A DNA stretch of 64,000 nucleotides from Moorella sp. Hama-1 (lineage in GTDB: Bacteria; Bacillota; DSM-521; Neomoorellales; Neomoorellaceae), in NCBI RefSeq assembly GCF_023734095.1, contig NZ_AP024620.1:554501-618500 (forward strand), given 5' to 3'. Numbering within the stretch: position 1 is the stretch's first letter; every line of letters starts with the position of its first letter. Positions 46,777 to 56,661 of this stretch are shown in pieces. The translations under genes were made by a program, and so were the position numbers. Below the pieces are notes generated by a model. That model was given only the letters and a program-made list of their open reading frames with translations. It was not told where the DNA came from and did not search any database.

Positions 46777-49515
46777 ATGAATGTTGCTTGGTTAAAAAGC
46801 AAGTTGGCCGACCGCGAACTGGAGGATTATAACCGCTATATCCTGCCGTCCCTGGCACCCTGGCAGGACAGGGAACAGTCTGGCAGCCGCGCCGGCAGTA
46901 CCGTAGCGGAACACCTGGCCGGCGGGGCGTTACTACTGTTTACCTTAAGGAAAATACTGGGATTAAATGAGGTGGAGGTAAGGCTGGTGGTTGCGGCTTT
47001 TACCCTCCATGACCTCAACAAGCTGGCCACGAAACCAGCGCCCCTGGGGCAACTGGCCAATGACCGCCCCTGGGTGGAAGAAATGATTGTCACCCTGGGC
47101 ATAGACAGCTTTTTCCCGGCCTGGCGGGACTACTACGGCGACCTGATTTCTTTAATTCGCAGCCATTCAGGGCACCAGAATCTATACGGCTATGACCTGA
47201 TCCCGGCCGCTGGAAAAACGCGCCTGGATTCTCAACGTATCCGCGAACTCACCTATCTCATCAGGGCGGTGGACCTCATCGATCTGTCGCACCATTTCGA
47301 TGAAAGGAAGAAAAAGCAGCAATTCCTCAGCCTGCTCAATAGCTTTGCTACGACCCAGTTGCGCTGGATCAGCCATAAACTCGCTGAACACCGGGGCGTA
47401 TTATCCAACATCATCCATAACCAGGTTATCCAGATGCTGCAAGAACAGGGCGCCCGGCCTCTATTGGTGTACCCGGAAGGCGTCTGGTATCTGCTGCCCG
47501 TTAGTACTACTTTACCGCCCCTGCCGGAGATTATGACCGGGGTGGCAGTCCGGGTGCAGCAGCGCCTGGAGGGTTTCAAGATCGAGGACCTGGACAAGGT
47601 AATCCAGACAACTAAAGACGGTATCAAAGTTAACGGCAGCGTAGTTGGCCAGATACCGGCAGCTTTAGCCCTGACCAAAGTGGAGGAACTCGCTTATAAA
47701 CGTAAACCCAAATTTGCCGATCATTACAATAAATTACGCGATCGCCTGATCAGGGAAGGAGTTAATCTCGACAATTATTTGTCTGAGAAAGGTCTGCGCA
47801 TGTTTCAAACCCAGGAGGATCTTGTTACGGGAGAACTGATCCGGGCTACTTATAACTTCCTGAATACTCACTGTCAGGATGTTAAAGACCCGTGGCAGGT
47901 CCTTTATGCCCGGTTAAACATCGACGCGGAGACTTATGCGCCCTTTAATGCCCTGTATGATCGGCCGTTTATAATTGCCGCCAACCTGCCCTGTGACAGC
48001 CAGACCCTCAAAGGTGAGCTAAACCGGATCTGGGAGGAGCAGTGGCCCACCCGGGGCAACGATAATACTACTGACCCGGTCCCTGCCTTTGTCCAGCATT
48101 ACCTTCAGGATACTCTGGTGGTAGACATCGGCAGAGAAGATTCCTTTAGCCCGGCACGAATGCAGGATTATTTAACCGCCTATATCAAAGGCCGCCACCA
48201 GCAGGACTGTTCCGGCGCATTCGCCGGTACTACCGAGAAGATGTTATCACCCCAGGTGCCCGAAGGTATGCAGGTACAGCAGTTTTCCAACCGCCTGCCG
48301 GGAGGAGCATCCATAGAACCTAAACGTTATATATCCGCAATCGCCAGGGAGCAATTCTTTATCGAGCGGATAGTTTTCCGCTCCGGCGGGGAAAAGGCTG
48401 TGTACCTGCATTTCATGCCACGCCAGTTCATCCCCTGGGTGCAGCTTGGCTTATTAAAACAGGAGTTGGAAGAACTCCTCGGGGATCAAGATGCCCTGCT
48501 GGGTATTGATGACGCCGCCTTCAAGGAAAGCCAGAGGAAGCTGTTCCGGGAAAGCTTCCGGGCCAATAAGGGCAAGGGCCTTTCCCTGCCCCGGTTTGCC
48601 GAAACGGTGGCCGGTATTATTACCATGCCGGTATACCTGGATGCGGAAACGGCAGGGGAACGCTCCCTGCAGGCTCTGGAGTACGGCGCTCGCCTGGCCC
48701 TGGCGTTTAACCTGAAGGTCTTGATCAGCGAGGCCGTAATACCCCCCTTAACGGCGGCTGATTTTGATTTCCTCTATATCGACAGTATTCCCTGGCAGCT
48801 GGCAGCTTTCTTCCGCACCAGGACCCTTTCCCGGGATGAGGCGCAGGAGTTTTTAACCCTGATCGACGCCCTGCGCCGTGTCGATATGGCTTTGCGCAAA
48901 GATATTCGCGATAGCCTGCTGCTGGAGCTGGTCCTGGAAAGCCTCAGCGGGCCCCTGGGCCTGTTCACGGCCGTCGACCGGGCCCTGGAGCGGAAAGCGC
49001 GGGTGGCGAAACCGAGTGCCCCGGACAGCATCTGGGTGCTGGGTAGCGTTGTCCGGGAGATTGAAACAGTCCTGGCTATTTTAGAAAGGAGGTTACCTAT
49101 GGCTGCAGTATCAAACTACCTTAAGGAAATGGCTGTCCTGGCCTGGCAGGGCGGGCTACGAGGTAAAAGCCTGGAGAGAAACTCCCTGCTTTTCCCTTTG
49201 AACACGATCTTCGATTACCTGCGCCGCGATGTCGCTGCCTTTGACCGGGAAGCCCAGCAGGCCGTGCTGGCGGAGTACATCTTCGACTACCTGGAACGGA
49301 TCAGGGAGCACGTCGGGCAACGCCAGGCAGACAACGCCACCGCCTTTGTGGCCCTTTTTTACCGCCTGCTGGACGATATTTTTCAGGGTAAGGTCAACCG
49401 CGCACTGGATATGGAGAAAGACCTCAAGGCCGCCTTTCTCTATTACGTGCGCAGCCAAATCAAGCAGGCCGTGGATAAAAAACAGAATCAAGGACAGGAG
49501 GTTGCAGCCCAGTGA
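46777..49515 (+). CDS. cas10d: Type I-D Cas10d (Csc3) with HD nuclease domain
   Basis: 912 residues, the large subunit of the type I-D effector. The N-terminal HD domain is visible (AEHLAGGALLLFTLRK..., FTLHDLNKLATKP, then RSHSGHQN). No GGDD motif is present, as expected for Cas10d, so it is a nuclease subunit rather than a cyclase. A 187-base gap separates it from cmr6, marking the border of the two modules. ATG follows GAAAGGGGG. It overlaps csc2 by four bases. Confidence 0.92.
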   Translation: MNVAWLKSKLADRELEDYNRYILPSLAPWQDREQSGSRAGSTVAEHLAGGALLLFTLRKILGLNEVEVRLVVAAFTLHDLNKLATKPAPLGQLANDRPWVEEMIVTLGIDSFFPAWRDYYGDLISLIRSHSGHQNLYGYDLIPAAGKTRLDSQRIRELTYLIRAVDLIDLSHHFDERKKKQQFLSLLNSFATTQLRWISHKLAEHRGVLSNIIHNQVIQMLQEQGARPLLVYPEGVWYLLPVSTTLPPLPEIMTGVAVRVQQRLEGFKIEDLDKVIQTTKDGIKVNGSVVGQIPAALALTKVEELAYKRKPKFADHYNKLRDRLIREGVNLDNYLSEKGLRMFQTQEDLVTGELIRATYNFLNTHCQDVKDPWQVLYARLNIDAETYAPFNALYDRPFIIAANLPCDSQTLKGELNRIWEEQWPTRGNDNTTDPVPAFVQHYLQDTLVVDIGREDSFSPARMQDYLTAYIKGRHQQDCSGAFAGTTEKMLSPQVPEGMQVQQFSNRLPGGASIEPKRYISAIAREQFFIERIVFRSGGEKAVYLHFMPRQFIPWVQLGLLKQELEELLGDQDALLGIDDAAFKESQRKLFRESFRANKGKGLSLPRFAETVAGIITMPVYLDAETAGERSLQALEYGARLALAFNLKVLISEAVIPPLTAADFDFLYIDSIPWQLAAFFRTRTLSRDEAQEFLTLIDALRRVDMALRKDIRDSLLLELVLESLSGPLGLFTAVDRALERKARVAKPSAPDSIWVLGSVVREIETVLAILERRLPMAAVSNYLKEMAVLAWQGGLRGKSLERNSLLFPLNTIFDYLRRDVAAFDREAQQAVLAEYIFDYLERIREHVGQRQADNATAFVALFYRLLDDIFQGKVNRALDMEKDLKAAFLYYVRSQIKQAVDKKQNQGQEVAAQ

Positions 49516-50501
49516 AAAGCCTGGCAGCTTATCAAGATTTCTTACTAAAGGAGTACAGCAATTTACCCACCGGTCGCTACGTCAACCTGGTTATTATCCG
49601 CGAAACCGAGTCAGAGTGTATCTTTCGTACCGAGGGTAGCGGCGAGCCATTGAACCGGGAACTGGTCCAGGCCGGCGTTAAAAGCACCGCTGCCATCCAG
49701 CGGGTGGTTATTTCCAAACGCAAGCAGACGGCGGTGGAAAGGCGAACTGGCCGGGAAATGCTACGCAGTTACGGCCTGCTCAATGTCGCGGGGAGCGAAT
49801 GTATGCTCAATACCAACGCCCCCTGCGAGCGTTGCGTGGACTGCTGGCTCTATGGCTATGCCGTCGGCGGCGGTGGTGCCCAGAAATCGCGGGTAATTAC
49901 TGAAGATGCCTTTTCGCTGCTTCCGGCGGGACAGATTGTTGCTACTAAAACCTTTAACGCCCTGTTTGACAACAATACCATGCGCCACCCGGTGACGAGA
50001 GAAGCCTCGACCAGCATCAATTCCAGTGAGTATGTTAAACCCCAGGTGCATTTTGTTGATATTGAAACCCTGAAGGATGTCACTGCCGCGGAAATGGTTT
50101 ATGTCACCGCCAATATCCTGAACTCACGGCGTTATGGCGCCATTTCCTCGAAAATAGGGCGGGTCAAAAATTACCTAGTGGCCATAGTTTTTAGCCGTTC
50201 CGAGATCTTCAGCACCCTGGAAATGGTCCAGCAGCTTTATGATTTATTATGCGATGATAACGCCGAACTGGAGCATCCCCTGCCAACCGCCCGCGTACTG
50301 GACCGGGCCCTCAAAGCCGTGGATGCCCTGCTGCCGCAGGTTTACGGCGCTAAAAAAGTAATGGCCGGGAAAGAACTGGCTGCCTACCTTGAGGAAGTGG
50401 CCACCCTCCTGGAAGAACCCCAATCCTTCCTGGAGTCTTTAACCCGGTCTTACCCGCAACCGGTCAAAGATAAAGGCAAGCAGAAAAATGATAACAAGTA
50501 G
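49512..50501 (+). CDS. csc2: Type I-D Csc2 (Cas7d backbone)
   Basis: 329 residues with Csc2 features: MLRSYGLLNVAGSECMLNTNAPCERCVDCWLYGYAVG (zinc-type cysteines) and RYGAISSKIGRVKNYLVAIVFS. It forms the crRNA-binding filament of the I-D Cascade. GTG start overlapping cas10d. The C-terminus is lysine-rich. Confidence 0.93.
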   Translation: MKSLAAYQDFLLKEYSNLPTGRYVNLVIIRETESECIFRTEGSGEPLNRELVQAGVKSTAAIQRVVISKRKQTAVERRTGREMLRSYGLLNVAGSECMLNTNAPCERCVDCWLYGYAVGGGGAQKSRVITEDAFSLLPAGQIVATKTFNALFDNNTMRHPVTREASTSINSSEYVKPQVHFVDIETLKDVTAAEMVYVTANILNSRRYGAISSKIGRVKNYLVAIVFSRSEIFSTLEMVQQLYDLLCDDNAELEHPLPTARVLDRALKAVDALLPQVYGAKKVMAGKELAAYLEEVATLLEEPQSFLESLTRSYPQPVKDKGKQKNDNK

Positions 50502-51251
50502 GTGATAGGGTTGCTGGTCTATGAGCTGGAAATAATCCTGCAGGAACGAGTCTTTTTCGCCAGCCGCGAGATTGACAAGTTTTTTTTAACCGAACCGGTA
50601 ATCGGCAATTACGCCCTGGCCTATGCCTTTAACCTGGTGACGGCTCCTTACCGGGTTGAAGATGTCAAAAACGAGAAGCCAGCTTATCCAGCCGATCTGA
50701 CCAGTCTAAACCGGCGGGGGATTTACCTTACCCCCGCCACCCCCCGGCAGAAACCCGTTCTGGTGGTGGAAAGGTTCAATGCCTTGACCGACAGCTACTG
50801 GTACCAGATGAGTAATAACGTGGTGGTCGGCGATCTTGCCTACAAGCTGGATAAAGAGCGGAAGCGCCGGCCCGCCAATTTCCCCCAGGAGGGGCACTTG
50901 CGCCTCCTGGCCCGGGGAACCCGCCTGGGCCTGTTCCTCTGTTGCCGGGAAGAAATAATCATACCGTCTTATATTCGCCTGGGCAAGTTTAACAGCAAGG
51001 CCAGAGTTAAAGTAGTCCAGCATTGGGAGGACCCGCCCCGGATGTATCGCGAGGATGCATCTATTGACTACTATCTCAACCCCCTGGATCTGCCGGCCGG
51101 TTCCCGAGTAAAGCTTTTCGATTTAATGAGTGTACCACCGGTACCGTTGATAAAAAATGTTATCCTCAGCGGTGCATTCTATCAACTGGCTAAAGAAAAA
51201 TATCTGCCCGTGGATATGGCCTTCGGGGGGCTGGCAGCATGCGCGCCTTAA
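50502..51251 (+). CDS. csc1: Type I-D Csc1 (Cas5d-like)
   Basis: About 249 residues; the N-terminus VYELEIILQERVFFASREIDKFFLTEPVIGNYALAYA and the RGIYLTPATPRQKPVL strand match Csc1. It caps the 5' end of the crRNA. GTG 50502 directly abuts the csc2 stop; TTG 50511 has better spacing from AGGTGATAGG. Overlaps cas3 by 13 bases. Confidence 0.9.
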   Translation: MIGLLVYELEIILQERVFFASREIDKFFLTEPVIGNYALAYAFNLVTAPYRVEDVKNEKPAYPADLTSLNRRGIYLTPATPRQKPVLVVERFNALTDSYWYQMSNNVVVGDLAYKLDKERKRRPANFPQEGHLRLLARGTRLGLFLCCREEIIIPSYIRLGKFNSKARVKVVQHWEDPPRMYREDASIDYYLNPLDLPAGSRVKLFDLMSVPPVPLIKNVILSGAFYQLAKEKYLPVDMAFGGLAACAP

Positions 51252-53572
51252 CCGTAGAGCTACAGCCCCATTATGAAAGGGTTGCCGCGGATAACCCTTT
51301 TCCGGAAAAACTGCCCCTTTTGCTACAACACCAGTGGGAAACCTGGGACGCTGTCCGGGATAACCATCTGGTATTCAATACGTATCCGACTGGTACCGGC
51401 AAAACCATAGCTGCCTTGCTGGGGATCCTTCATTTTCGCGCTCACAACGTCCTTATTATTGCGCCCACCAATGCCCTGGTGGGGCAACACGAGCGCGACG
51501 TCTGCGATTTTGTCAGGCGCTTCCAGTTGCCCCACCTGGTAAAGGAAATTAATGCCGACATCCTGAGGAATTTGGAGGTGCCTGGCACCCGGCGCAAAGG
51601 GGAAAAGCTGCACCAGTTAATCCGCAACCCGGCGGTAATTGACGATCAGGTAAACGAACGCAGCCCCCTGATGCTGGTGACCAATCCCGACCTTTTTTAT
51701 TACGCCCTGTTTTATTTATTTAATAAGCAGGACCAGCGCAACCTGGCCCGGGGCATCCTGCAGGAATTCGATTATATCATCGTTGACGAGCTCCATTACT
51801 ATAACGCCAAACAGCTGGCCAACTTCCTCTATTTTATCGTCATCTCCCATCACTTTGGCTATTTTACCAGCCAGAACCGCCGCATGGTTATCCTGACGGC
51901 CACCCCGGACTCCTTCCTCCAGACTTATATTGAGAGGCTGGAATACTTGGGACTTAAGTGCCGGATGATCAGACCAGAGGCCAAACCGGGTGGCTCTCTG
52001 GCCGCAGACAATGGGAAGGAAATCCAGAGTACGGCCCGGTTAACCCTGCATTTATTACCCCTGGAAAAGAAGGCGGACTATCATGGTCACGTTGAGGAGC
52101 ATCTGCCCTACCTGGAAAGTGCCCTGGGGCAAGGGCAAGATGGCGTTATTATTACCAGTAGCTTAAGGCAAATAAACCAGCTAGCTATGTTTTTACAGCG
52201 CACCCCATTGGCCGGGCATTTTGCCCGGATTACCGGCCCCGTGCCGGCGATGGAGCGGGCAAAGGCCGCCTTTTACCCGCTGGTGCTGGCCACCGCTACC
52301 GTCGATATCGGTTACAATTTTCAGGGTCACCCCAAAGAACGACAGAATATCGATTTCGGCATCCTGGAGTGCAGTACCCTGGATGCCTTCTGGCAACGCC
52401 TGGGTCGCATCGGGCGCGTGCTGGGGAAACCGGTCCGGAATTATCCCTCCGAGGCCTTCGTTTATATTCCCGCCGAGGCCTGGAACCTGCTGTCCGGGAC
52501 GCTGGTAGAGACGACTTATACCCGCCCGGAGTTGCAAAACTTGATGCAGGAAACCCTAGCACCGCAAAGATTGATGGCCCGCCTTTTCCATGGGGAGTAT
52601 ATATCCTATTTCTCCCTTATGGAAGTAATGCTGCCCTTGCAGCATATCCACCGGCTGCTGCCTGACGATATGAAAGAATGGGCGCAAAAAGGCTTTGAAT
52701 TGCTTAAAGAAATATATAGCCCGCGCAGCCGGCGCAATTTCTGGCATTTGTTTAATGAACTAAAGCAGTATGATGAAATCCGTGGTTTACTCAACCTCAT
52801 GCAAAAGAATCCAACCCGCATGGAACGCCGGTCTCTATTTAAGGTTTTGAAGGAACGTTATGGTAGCGACGACATTAATCTGGATGGGGTCTATCAACTC
52901 TGGCAGGACGGCGACGCCGACCTGCGGCAGGACCTGGAGTTTTATTTGCATAATAAAATCAGCCCTTATGCCGGGATGTTTAGTTTTCGCGGCCATACCG
53001 GGGATAAAAAGGTGGCAGCTTATGATCCTGAAGGGTTATTGAGTGAAAGCCGGGGCTGGGTGATAGTCGATCCCTGGCACCTGATAAAGAACTTTACTTT
53101 TGAAGTATATACCCGGCAGGAAATTAAGCTGTTCAAGGATCTGACACCCCCGGAGGCAGATATTTACGTGCTTATAAAAAACATGTATGAGCAACCATTA
53201 CGATTAAAGTTAACCTATCAGCTCCCTTCTCACCTCGAAATTGAAGAACTCGACAGCCGCAGCGGGTGGTTTGTGTCTTTGCGGGGGTTAAAAGTGGAAG
53301 CAGCCTATCAGGGGGCCGTTGTACCCCTGCGGCGACAGCTGCAGGATATACTGCAGGACAGTTTCGTCAGCGGTGTTCTGCTGCAACGGGATTTCAACCC
53401 GGCCATAATCAACCGCTGTTTTCGTGAGGAGATTTATCCCCTGGAGTTAACAGCCAGCAAAGATGGCAGCAGCAAACAGTATTTTTTCTTTCCCGGCCAG
53501 GCCGGTTATGACTTCTGGGCGCGTTACGGTTGGAGCTTACGCAAAGAAGAGCATACGTGGATTATTGTCTAA
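51239..53572 (+). CDS. cas3: Type I-D Cas3 helicase (Cas3')
   Basis: A 777-residue superfamily 2 helicase. Walker A TYPTGTGKT (about residue 47), DExH box VDELHYY, motif III LTATP, motif VI WQRLGRIGR. There is no HD domain, which is on Cas10d in type I-D. It unwinds target DNA after Cascade binding. Starts inside csc1 with ATG at 51239. Confidence 0.93.
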   Translation: MRALTVELQPHYERVAADNPFPEKLPLLLQHQWETWDAVRDNHLVFNTYPTGTGKTIAALLGILHFRAHNVLIIAPTNALVGQHERDVCDFVRRFQLPHLVKEINADILRNLEVPGTRRKGEKLHQLIRNPAVIDDQVNERSPLMLVTNPDLFYYALFYLFNKQDQRNLARGILQEFDYIIVDELHYYNAKQLANFLYFIVISHHFGYFTSQNRRMVILTATPDSFLQTYIERLEYLGLKCRMIRPEAKPGGSLAADNGKEIQSTARLTLHLLPLEKKADYHGHVEEHLPYLESALGQGQDGVIITSSLRQINQLAMFLQRTPLAGHFARITGPVPAMERAKAAFYPLVLATATVDIGYNFQGHPKERQNIDFGILECSTLDAFWQRLGRIGRVLGKPVRNYPSEAFVYIPAEAWNLLSGTLVETTYTRPELQNLMQETLAPQRLMARLFHGEYISYFSLMEVMLPLQHIHRLLPDDMKEWAQKGFELLKEIYSPRSRRNFWHLFNELKQYDEIRGLLNLMQKNPTRMERRSLFKVLKERYGSDDINLDGVYQLWQDGDADLRQDLEFYLHNKISPYAGMFSFRGHTGDKKVAAYDPEGLLSESRGWVIVDPWHLIKNFTFEVYTRQEIKLFKDLTPPEADIYVLIKNMYEQPLRLKLTYQLPSHLEIEELDSRSGWFVSLRGLKVEAAYQGAVVPLRRQLQDILQDSFVSGVLLQRDFNPAIINRCFREEIYPLELTASKDGSSKQYFFFPGQAGYDFWARYGWSLRKEEHTWIIV

Positions 53573-53585
53573 AGGGGTAGCAACG

Positions 53586-54437
53586 ATGCTCTATAGCCTG
53601 GTTATCTATTTTTCGCCCCGGGAAGACCTGCAACCGCGCCACGACCTGGGCGCCAGCCTGCATGCCTTTTTATATAACCTTATTCGATCCGGGGACGGGA
53701 CATACGCTGCTGAATTGCATCAACAAGGGGGCATTAAACCCTTTACTGTTTCCCCGGTGGAGGTAGTTCAAAGGGAATATATGAGCGCGCTTGTTCCTGG
53801 TGGGAAGGCAGCGACATTCCCGCGCGGCAGCCTCTGCCGGGTTCGTTTCACTTTGCTGCAAGCCAGGCCTTTTTTTCCCCTGGCCGAGTATTTTTTGCAT
53901 CACAGCCGGCCCCTTTCCGAACCCCATCTCAACGGCATACCCCTGGAGATACTGGAAGTCAAGGTGGCCCGGACACCGGAAGAGCCGGGTGCCGGTTATA
54001 GTGAATACCGCCAGTTGTGGGAACAGGCTGCCGCAGCCAGGAGGATAACCCTGGAATTTTCTTCTCCTACCACCTTCCGTCAGGGGGACGTTAATCTACC
54101 CCTTCCCGTACCCAGGCTGATATTTGCCGGCCTGGCTGCCAAATGGCGCCATTTCGCTCCTGATTACCCCATCCACCAGGGCCTGGACGAGTATGTGGAT
54201 AAATACGTCGCCCCGGCCGAATTTAATATTAAATCCGCGCTCCTGGATTACGGGCGCAACCGTAAATATGTCGGCTTTAAAGGCCGATGTAGCTTTATTG
54301 TTTCCGGGAGCGACGAACATAAGGAACTGGCCAAACAGGTTAGCATGCTTGCTGATTATGCCTTTTATGCCGGCATCGGCCAGAAGACGACCATGGGTAT
54401 GGGCCAGGCCCGGCGCCTGCAAATTAGCGGGAGTTGA
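53586..54437 (+). CDS. cas6: CRISPR repeat endoribonuclease Cas6
   Basis: A 283-residue RAMP with the C-terminal glycine-rich loop YAGIGQKTTMGMGQARRL. It cleaves the repeat hairpin to give crRNAs with an 8-base AUUGAAAC handle. As the only cas6 in the window it probably serves both modules. ATG at 53586 after AAAGGGGTAG. Confidence 0.9.
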   Translation: MLYSLVIYFSPREDLQPRHDLGASLHAFLYNLIRSGDGTYAAELHQQGGIKPFTVSPVEVVQREYMSALVPGGKAATFPRGSLCRVRFTLLQARPFFPLAEYFLHHSRPLSEPHLNGIPLEILEVKVARTPEEPGAGYSEYRQLWEQAAAARRITLEFSSPTTFRQGDVNLPLPVPRLIFAGLAAKWRHFAPDYPIHQGLDEYVDKYVAPAEFNIKSALLDYGRNRKYVGFKGRCSFIVSGSDEHKELAKQVSMLADYAFYAGIGQKTTMGMGQARRLQISGS

Positions 54438-54500
54438 TTGCGGTGGTAGGGGCAACGCGGTGAACCTTATCCACCCTTAGAATATCCAGGAGTGATTGCC

Positions 54501-55124
54501 GTGACAGGTACTGCACCGGTACGGGAATGGCAGGAAGACGAACTGGTACCTATCGCTGCTTTAAACCAGTACGCCTACTGCCCCCGGCGCTGCTATTACA
54601 TCTATGTGGCCGAAGAGTATGAAGATAATATTCATACCCTGGAGGGTTCATACCTGCATGAGAATGTTCATCAGGCTTCTGAACATCTCCGCGGGGAAAA
54701 GCTACAGGTACGCAGTGTCACCCTCTATTCGGCCCGTTATGGTTTAGCGGGCAAAGCGGACCTGGTGGAAATCGAAGACGGCCAGGTTTATCCTGTAGAA
54801 TACAAAAAGGGGCGGCGCGGTGACTGGCAAAATGATCAAATCCAGCTTTGCGCCCAGGCCATGGTTTTAGAAGAGGTTACCGGCCGGGTGATAAACCACG
54901 GTTATATTTTTTACGCCTCGGAAAGGCGGCGCCAGCTAATAGAATTTACGCCGGAACTCCGGGCCGAAACCCTGCAAGTAATCCAGGCCGTCCGGGAGTT
55001 ATTGACCACTCGTCGCCGTCCCCCGCAGAAAGAAGGCCCCCGTTGTCAGGGATGCAGTTTAAAGGCCATCTGTTTACCTTCCGAAACCAGAAAGATTCTC
55101 AGTTGCGGGGAAGAGGAGCAGTGA
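54501..55124 (+). CDS. cas4: Cas4 exonuclease
   Basis: A 207-residue PD-(D/E)XK protein. Iron-sulfur cysteines are CPRRC near residue 28 and CQGCSLKAIC near residue 185; nuclease residues lie in GKADLVEI and PVEYKKG. Cas4 trims prespacers and selects PAMs with Cas1-Cas2. GTG at 54501 is eight bases after AGGAG; GTG 54492 overlaps that site. Confidence 0.93.
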   Translation: MTGTAPVREWQEDELVPIAALNQYAYCPRRCYYIYVAEEYEDNIHTLEGSYLHENVHQASEHLRGEKLQVRSVTLYSARYGLAGKADLVEIEDGQVYPVEYKKGRRGDWQNDQIQLCAQAMVLEEVTGRVINHGYIFYASERRRQLIEFTPELRAETLQVIQAVRELLTTRRRPPQKEGPRCQGCSLKAICLPSETRKILSCGEEEQ

Positions 55125-55130
55125 TTCAGC

Positions 55131-56126
55131 GTGGCCACCCTCTATATTACGGAACAGGGCGCCATAGTCCGCCGTGTCGACGAGCGCATAATTGTGGAAC
55201 ACGAAAAAGAAGTGCTGGCCGATATACCCATCATCAAAGTGGATCAGGTAGTTCTTTTCGGTCGGGTAGGATTGACTACTCCCGTTATAGAAACATTGCT
55301 AGAACAGGGAATTGAAGTCTGTTTTCTAAACCAGTGGGGCCGTTTCCTGGGGCGCCTGCAGCCGGTCCAGGGTAAAAATTGCCTTGTCCGGGCCGATCAG
55401 TTTCGGGCCGCTTTCGATGCCGGTCAAGCTACTTATTTAGCCCGGCAGTTTGTTCTGGGTAAACTCAAAAACATGCTGAATATGTTGATGCGCGCCCGGC
55501 GGGAAGGCGTCAGTTTGCCCGAAGAACCTTTTCTGGAGATTAATCAGGCGATAAAAGCGTTGCCGCGGGCGGAAAACGTCGATGGCGTCCGTGGCCTGGA
55601 GGGGGCCGGGTCGGCGGCCTATTTTCGTGTCTTCGGCAATTTATTGAAAAAGGAATTTCAATTTTACGGAAGGGTGAGGCGGCCACCTACAGACCCGGTA
55701 AACAGCCTCTTAAGTTTCGCCTATACTTTGTTGGCCAAGGATATAGCCAGCGCCGTCAATACAGTCGGCCTTGATCCATATACTGGATTTTTACATAAAG
55801 ACCGCTATGGCCGGGTGTCGCTGGCCCTGGATATCGCCGAAGAGTTTCGCCCCTTGGTGGCCGATGCTGTGGTGTTAAGCGTGATCAACCGGGGCATGGT
55901 TGTTCAGGATGATTTTGAACAGGAGCTGGGTGGGGCGGTCAAGCTGAAGGATGACGCCCGTAAACGCTTTCTGGCGGCATATGAACAAAAGAAGCAGTCG
56001 GAGATTCGGCATCCGTATTTTAAATACCGGGCTACTTACAGGCGGTGTATGGAACTGCAGGCACGGTTACTAGCAAAATATTTACAGGGAGAAGTAGATA
56101 AGTATTTGCCTCTGGTTACCAAATAA
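55131..56126 (+). CDS. cas1: Cas1 integrase
   Basis: 331 residues. The catalytic set is visible: Glu in GLEGAGSAAYF, His in GFLHKDRYGRVSLALDIAEEFRP and the following acidic residues. The N-terminal beta domain begins LYITEQGAIVRRVDERI. GTG start seven bases after cas4. Confidence 0.95.
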   Translation: MATLYITEQGAIVRRVDERIIVEHEKEVLADIPIIKVDQVVLFGRVGLTTPVIETLLEQGIEVCFLNQWGRFLGRLQPVQGKNCLVRADQFRAAFDAGQATYLARQFVLGKLKNMLNMLMRARREGVSLPEEPFLEINQAIKALPRAENVDGVRGLEGAGSAAYFRVFGNLLKKEFQFYGRVRRPPTDPVNSLLSFAYTLLAKDIASAVNTVGLDPYTGFLHKDRYGRVSLALDIAEEFRPLVADAVVLSVINRGMVVQDDFEQELGGAVKLKDDARKRFLAAYEQKKQSEIRHPYFKYRATYRRCMELQARLLAKYLQGEVDKYLPLVTK

Positions 56127-56149
56127 CTGATAATATGGATGGGTGCATA

Positions 56150-56422
56150 ATGTTTGTAGTTATTGCTTATGACATCGAAGATGATAAACGCCGGAATAAG
56201 GTTTTCAAGACGCTCAAGAATTTTGGTCAATGGATGCAGTTTAGTGTGTTTGAGTGTAATATCACTAAAGAACAGTTTTTTCGCCTCTCACGATCCCTGG
56301 AAAAATTAATAGAACCTGAACATGATAGTATAAGATATTATTTTTTATGCGAGACCTGTGTTAAAAAGGTGATCAGGGTGGGAGGGGTAAGGGTTAGGGA
56401 TGAAAGTATGTTTATTGTTTAG
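56150..56422 (+). CDS. cas2: Cas2
   Basis: 90 residues with the ferredoxin-like Cas2 core FVVIAYDIEDDKRRNKVFKTLKNFGQWMQFSVFEC. The Asp of AYDI is the conserved acidic residue. It bridges the Cas1 dimers during integration. ATG 56150; an earlier ATG at 56135 lacks spacing. It is the last gene before the array. Confidence 0.94.
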   Translation: MFVVIAYDIEDDKRRNKVFKTLKNFGQWMQFSVFECNITKEQFFRLSRSLEKLIEPEHDSIRYYFLCETCVKKVIRVGGVRVRDESMFIV

Positions 56423-56661
56423 GACAAAAGCAGGATAAATTCATGAAGATGTAGAATTTATGAGTTTAAAAGGTGCCGCGAAATAAAGCTGTAACGAAAT
56501 ACTTAACTCATCCGCGGTACTTAGAAGGCCTTATAAAACAAGGGATGGGAGATTGCTAATGAAAATATGTAAAATAATTTTTTTTGAACCCGATGGATAT
56601 TGCCTGTATCCGCGGAAAAAGACTATGTAAGCCGCATAGAACCTAGCTTGTAATGCGGGCG
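56423..56661 (+). promoter_or_regulatory. CRISPR leader
   Basis: A 239-base AT-rich noncoding stretch between cas2 and the first repeat, on the side expected for a leader given the orientation of the ATTGAAAC repeat end. It should hold the array promoter and integration signals; TTGCCT (56600) with TATGTA (56624) is a weak promoter candidate. Confidence 0.75.

Noticed and set aside
56559-56630. 23-codon frame in the CRISPR leader with a fair ribosome site
   Set aside because: Leaders are noncoding by rule and the peptide shows no features; a chance frame is more likely.
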